Below are positions 31,324 through 35,865 of a stretch of 35,865 nt of DNA, piece by piece. Numbering within the stretch: the stretch's first letter is position 1; every line of letters starts with the position of its first letter. The notes under the pieces were generated by a model, which saw only the letters and a program-made list of their open reading frames with translations, was not told the DNA's origin and ran no database searches. Both the position numbers and the translations under genes were made by a program. The stretch is taken from NCBI GenBank assembly GCA_945904015.1, contig CAMDPK010000074.1, forward strand, positions 1 through 35,865. The letters are read 5' to 3'. This DNA is from Candidatus Kuenenia stuttgartensis. Its GTDB lineage: Bacteria; Planctomycetota; Planctomycetia; Planctomycetales; Planctomycetaceae.

Positions 31324-31851
31324 TCACTCGATCGGCAGCGTGTAGGCAATCGCTCCGATTGCTTTGCCTTTGGGCACGTCCTTGTAGTGCGGGTGGCACG
31401 ATTTGCACTTCTCCATCACCACCGGAACGATCGTCGCTGTGCGGAGGAAACGCTTGCCATCTTTCTCGACGACCTTATCCACGGACGCCTTGCCGCCGAG
31501 GATTTCTTTGATCGCAGCCTTCTCGAAGTCATCGGCCGGAGCGTTGACCGCCTCGAGTGGATCGCCGGTCGCATCGATCAGCCGCACTTCGTGGTGCCCC
31601 TTCGCCTTCATCTCTTTCCACAACAGCTTGCCGGCGACGGCGGCGGCAGGTTCATCCCCCTTCACATAGTGCTCTGTGATCAGCACGATCGCTGTCTTGT
31701 AGAGATCGTCGAGCATCTTCGTCTGCTTGCGAGTCCGTTCGACCGCCGCGTCTGGCTTGTCTCCCTTCGTCCCCTGGCCGGGCAACAATGAGACTCCCAG
31801 CAACAGCAGACCCAAACCAAGAACGATTCCACGAGCGCTGTGCAATTTCAT
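31324..31851 (-). CDS. Exported Tll0287-like (DUF3365) c-type heme protein
   Basis: 175 residues. A Sec signal (MKLHSARGIVLGLGLLLLGVSLLPGQG) is followed by a Tll0287-like domain (LLWKEMKAKGHHEVRLIDATGDPLEAVNAPADDFEKAAIKEI...) and one c-heme motif, CKSCH (149-153), near the end; the last part is KGKAIGAIAYTLPIE. This domain family is usually a periplasmic heme sensor or redox protein. The start ATG overlaps the stop of the upstream rrf2-type gene by ATGA, so the two are translationally coupled. Together they suggest a redox- or NO-sensing output under Rrf2 control. Confidence 0.88.
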   Translation of the reverse strand: MKLHSARGIVLGLGLLLLGVSLLPGQGTKGDKPDAAVERTRKQTKMLDDLYKTAIVLITEHYVKGDEPAAAVAGKLLWKEMKAKGHHEVRLIDATGDPLEAVNAPADDFEKAAIKEILGGKASVDKVVEKDGKRFLRTATIVPVVMEKCKSCHPHYKDVPKGKAIGAIAYTLPIE

Positions 31852-32306
31852 TTTGAGTACCTTTCTTTGCGGGACGAACTACGAGTGACACTGCGCTTCG
31901 CACCGGGGATTTTGACCGGCAGGACGTCGCACAATCGGACGCCTTTGAGGTAATCCACCTGCACCTGCTCGGCCCGCGCGAGCACGTTGCGCAACTTGCA
32001 ATAATCCTGAATGACACAAACGTTGTCGGTCCCGACGCACTCCAACAGGTGCAGCGATCCCTCGAACGCTTCCACGATCTCACCGATCGTGATCTCCTCG
32101 GCAGCGACCGCTAATTCGATGCCGCCGCCGATGCCGCGCACGCTCCGGACGTACCCCAATCGAGCCAACTGGTTCACGACCTTGGCCACGTTTGGAGCCG
32201 AAATGCGAAAGAATCCCGCGACCTCGGCGATCGTCGTGCGATCGGAATCCGACGCGAGATACATCAGCGTTCGCAGCGCGTAATCAGTTTGCAGCGAGAG
32301 TCGCAT
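31848..32306 (-). CDS. Rrf2-family Fe-S transcription regulator, NsrR-like
   Basis: 152 residues. Winged-helix start MRLSLQTDYALRTLMYLASD, then TIAEVAGFFRISAPNVAKVVNQLARLGYVRSVRGIGGG and EITIGEIVEAFEG. Three cysteines (90, 97, 103; LLECVGTDNVCVIQDYC) occupy the cluster-ligand loop seen in NsrR, which senses nitric oxide through an Fe-S cluster; IscR-type or other Rrf2 roles cannot be excluded. I chose ATG 32306, where the family begins; longer frames run through the operator region. It is the first gene of a two-gene unit with the heme protein and is divergent from the NADH dehydrogenase gene. The palindrome at 32329-32359 is a likely binding site for it. Confidence 0.9.
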   Translation of the reverse strand: MRLSLQTDYALRTLMYLASDSDRTTIAEVAGFFRISAPNVAKVVNQLARLGYVRSVRGIGGGIELAVAAEEITIGEIVEAFEGSLHLLECVGTDNVCVIQDYCKLRNVLARAEQVQVDYLKGVRLCDVLPVKIPGAKRSVTRSSSRKERYSK

Positions 32307-32328
32307 GATCGGGGTCCGGTTCAAATCA

Positions 32329-32359
32329 ACAAAAGAAACATTAAAAATGTTTGTTTTGT
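32329..32359. promoter_or_regulatory. Candidate Rrf2 operator (31-bp AT-rich palindrome)
   Basis: Core AAACATT-AAA-AATGTTT (32336-32352) is a perfect 7-3-7 inverted repeat. It extends to ACAAAAGAAACATT / AATGTTTGTTTTGT with one mismatch. It is strikingly AT-rich in a GC-rich intergenic region. It lies 23 bases before the regulator gene start and about 150 bases before the divergent NADH dehydrogenase gene, so one site could control both directions. That the Rrf2 protein binds here is inference. Confidence 0.7.
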
Positions 32360-32512
32360 TTAGCTCACCGAATTCTGAGCCGCAAGTGTGCGTTTCAGTG
32401 AGCGGCACGGTGGGCGACTTCGCGCGCCCGCTTGACATTCCGAACCGGCGGTTTGACAGTGACGCCCTCGCACGTCGAACGGTCGAGATCACCTCATTGA
32501 GTCAGACAGTTC

Positions 32513-34162
32513 ATGAGCAACGACAAGAAACGAATCCTGATTCTGGGTGGTGGATTCGCCGGCGTTTACACCGCGATGTATCTCGAACAAGCGATGTTCG
32601 CGATCGAACGGCCGAACATCGAAATCTCACTGGTCAGCCTGGAAAACTACATGGTTTTTCAGCCGCTGCTCCCCGAAGTCATCAGCGGCACGATCGAGAT
32701 GCTGCACGTCATCACGCCGATCCGTCGGCTGGCCAAGCGGACTCGGCTGCACACGCGCGAGATTCTCAGCATCGACCTCGAACGCAAAGTCGTCACGCTC
32801 GGCCCCGAATTCCTGCCGAAGATCAAAGAACTACCGTTCGATCATCTGGTCGTCGCGCTCGGTTCGCGGCTGAACTCGGACCTTGTGCCAGGGATGCGTG
32901 AGCACGCCATCCCGTTCAAATATCTCGGCGACGCGCTGCGTCTGCGAACCGCGATCGTGCAAGTGCTCGAAGAGGCCGATAACGAAACTGATCCGGAAGA
33001 ACGACGAAGACTGCTGACGTTCGTGGTCGGCGGCGGCGGGTTCTCCGGCGTCGAGTGCATCGCCGAACTCAACGATTTTTTGCAAAGCGCCGTCTTGGCC
33101 TACCAGTCGATCAAGGCTCGTGACTTGCGAGTCATCCTGCTGCAAAGCGCGGATCGCATTCTGCCAGAACTCGGCGAAGACCTCGCGAAGTACGCTCACA
33201 AAATTCTCGAACAGCGCGGCATCGAAATCCGCTTGAACACTCGGCTGAAGGCGGTCACGGCCGAGGGTGCCGTCTTGCAAGGCAAGAATTCGCCCGAACT
33301 GGAATTCATTTCTGCGCGAGTCGTCGTCGCGACCGTCCCCGCCGCGCCGCATCGGCTGGTCGAGAAATTGCCGTTCGAGAAGGACAAAGGTGGCCGTGTC
33401 GTCGTCGTTCCGGAAATGCACATCGCGGGAACTCCGCACGTTTGGGCGCTGGGAGATTGCGCAGCGGTGCCGCAACCGGACGGCATCATGTCGCCGCCGA
33501 CCGCTCAGCACGCGCTGCGACAAGCCCAGACTTGTGCCGCGAACATTCTGGCCACGTTGCGTGGGACTCCGTTACGACGATTCTCGTTCACCGGCTTGGG
33601 CAAGCTCGCGTCGCTGGGACATCGCTCGGCAGTGGCGGAAGTGTTTGGGATCAAACTCCGCGGCTTCATCGCCTGGATCTTTTGGCGAGCGGTCTACCTC
33701 AGCAAGTTCCCCGGCCTGGACCGCAAGTGGCGGATCTTCACCGACTGGTGCTTGGATATTTTCCTGCCGCGTGACATCACCGAGGTCCGCATCTTTCGCG
33801 CAGATTCGGTCACTCGCCAGCATCTGCACACCGGTGAAGCGGTGTTCGATCAAGGCGATTTTGGCGACAAAGTGTTCGTCGTGGTCAGCGGCGAAGCCGA
33901 TGTGCTGCGAGACGGCCATTCGGTCGCGACGCTCAAGGCGGGTGACGTTTTCGGCGAGATGGCCTTGATCGCCGACCACCCACGCAGCGCAGCGATCCGA
34001 GCCAAGACGCCGCTCGATCTCATCAGCATTTCCCGCGAAGCGTTCGAGACGCTGGTGACTCACCTGCCGGGCGTTAAAACCTCGATGAACGAAGTCCTGC
34101 AAAAGCACACGGCCCTGCGTGACTCCGTCCTGCAACAGATCGAAGACGCCGCTCGCCACTGA
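32513..34162 (+). CDS. Type II NADH dehydrogenase fused to a cyclic-nucleotide-binding domain
   Basis: 549 residues. Residues 1-425 are an NDH-2-like flavoprotein: FAD motif ILGGGFAGVYTAMYL (9-23), NADH motif VVGGGGFSGVECIAEL (about 169-184), the second FAD contact VWALGDCAAVPQ (about 309), and the C-terminal membrane-contact region GFIAWIFWRAVYLSKFPGL...DIFLPRDITEVR. Residues about 435-540 are a CRP/PKA-type domain (FDQGDFGDKVFVVVSGEADVL, AGDVFGEMALIADHPRSAAIRA). NDH-2 passes electrons from NADH to quinone without pumping protons; the added domain suggests control by cAMP, c-di-GMP or another ligand. Start ATG 32513 (MSNDKKRILIL) is clear though no Shine-Dalgarno is seen. Divergent from the Rrf2 unit over the candidate operator. 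Confidence 0.9.
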   Translation: MSNDKKRILILGGGFAGVYTAMYLEQAMFAIERPNIEISLVSLENYMVFQPLLPEVISGTIEMLHVITPIRRLAKRTRLHTREILSIDLERKVVTLGPEFLPKIKELPFDHLVVALGSRLNSDLVPGMREHAIPFKYLGDALRLRTAIVQVLEEADNETDPEERRRLLTFVVGGGGFSGVECIAELNDFLQSAVLAYQSIKARDLRVILLQSADRILPELGEDLAKYAHKILEQRGIEIRLNTRLKAVTAEGAVLQGKNSPELEFISARVVVATVPAAPHRLVEKLPFEKDKGGRVVVVPEMHIAGTPHVWALGDCAAVPQPDGIMSPPTAQHALRQAQTCAANILATLRGTPLRRFSFTGLGKLASLGHRSAVAEVFGIKLRGFIAWIFWRAVYLSKFPGLDRKWRIFTDWCLDIFLPRDITEVRIFRADSVTRQHLHTGEAVFDQGDFGDKVFVVVSGEADVLRDGHSVATLKAGDVFGEMALIADHPRSAAIRAKTPLDLISISREAFETLVTHLPGVKTSMNEVLQKHTALRDSVLQQIEDAARH

Positions 34163-34173
34163 TGACACTAACC

Positions 34174-34194
34174 CCACCGAGCTTGCCTCGGTGG
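34174..34194 (+). terminator. Hairpin after the NADH dehydrogenase gene
   Basis: CCACCGAG-CTTGC-CTCGGTGG, an 8-bp GC-rich stem, starts 12 bases after the stop codon. There is no clear U-run, only ATTTTG 10 bases later, so it is a weak intrinsic terminator or another short repeat. Confidence 0.45.
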
Positions 34195-34246
34195 CTCGCG
34201 GGATTTTGCACGACTCGCATCCCGCACCACTCCAGGAAAACCCAAC

Positions 34247-35794
<1,548 letters not shown>

Positions 35795-35821
35795 GAGCCT
35801 CTCATCCGCATACCGAAAATT

Positions 35822-35865
35822 AGCCGCGCGGCGCTAGCCCCGGTTTTACGGTATGAACCGGGGCT
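35822..35865. repeat. REP-like palindrome, family G, cut by right edge
   Basis: AGCCGCGCGGCGCTAGCCCCG followed by GTT, a 10-base loop, and AACCGGGGCT running off the window. It matches the copy at 1236-1300 in most positions. It lies 27 bases after the sulfatase stop. Confidence 0.8.

Overview
The window looks like a chromosomal segment of a Planctomycetota bacterium. Supporting signs are a DUF1559 type IV pilin-like protein with its small lipoprotein partner, a PknB-type kinase with a WD40 start, a sulfatase, a PQQ-type dehydrogenase with a planctomycete-type heme domain, several Tat or Sec exported proteins, GC-rich coding sequence, and genes scattered on both strands with few long operons. 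All calls come from reading the sequence; no database search was run.

Layout. (1) 1-7512, minus strand: a hydrogenase operon transcribed hypF-hypC-hypD-hypE-hhyS-hhyL. The large subunit runs off the left edge. The structural subunits read as the high-affinity group 1h (actinobacterial-type) uptake [NiFe]-hydrogenase, including a Cys-to-Asp change at a proximal cluster ligand. hypA, hypB and a maturation protease are not in the window. (2) 7908-13062, plus strand: a secreted peroxiredoxin fused to leucine-rich repeats, a Ser/Thr kinase whose WD40 region is cut short, a decayed tRNA-like sequence, and an AbgT-family transporter. (3) 13077-18413: an exported amidohydrolase-like protein with altered metal ligands, convergent with a large PQQ-dehydrogenase/multiheme protein, then a SAM methyltransferase and the wreck of a TPR membrane-protein gene. 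(4) 18610-25207: lipoprotein, DUF1559 pilin-like protein, alpha/beta hydrolase, OPT transporter, YqgE protein and a DegT aminotransferase. (5) 25391-31128: a thioredoxin-trypsin fusion, a conserved exported protein of unknown function, a CNNM/CBS membrane protein ending in a PTS EIIA-like domain, and a beta-propeller protein. (6) 31324-35794: an NsrR-like Rrf2 regulator overlapping a Tll0287-type c-heme protein, divergent across a strong AT-rich palindrome from a type II NADH dehydrogenase fused to a cyclic-nucleotide-binding domain, and then a sulfatase.

The most unusual feature is a dense set of REP-like palindromes. At least nine sequence families occur in 36 kb, and many begin with GTAG followed by a hairpin and are paired head to head. 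One lies at every junction of the hydrogenase operon and another sits in frame inside hypF. At five genes (hypC, hypD, hypF, the thioredoxin-trypsin gene and the beta-propeller gene) the TAG stop codon is part of the palindrome edge. The second point of interest is the Rrf2 / heme sensor / NADH dehydrogenase-CNB locus, which reads as a small redox- or nitric-oxide-responsive respiratory module with a visible candidate operator.
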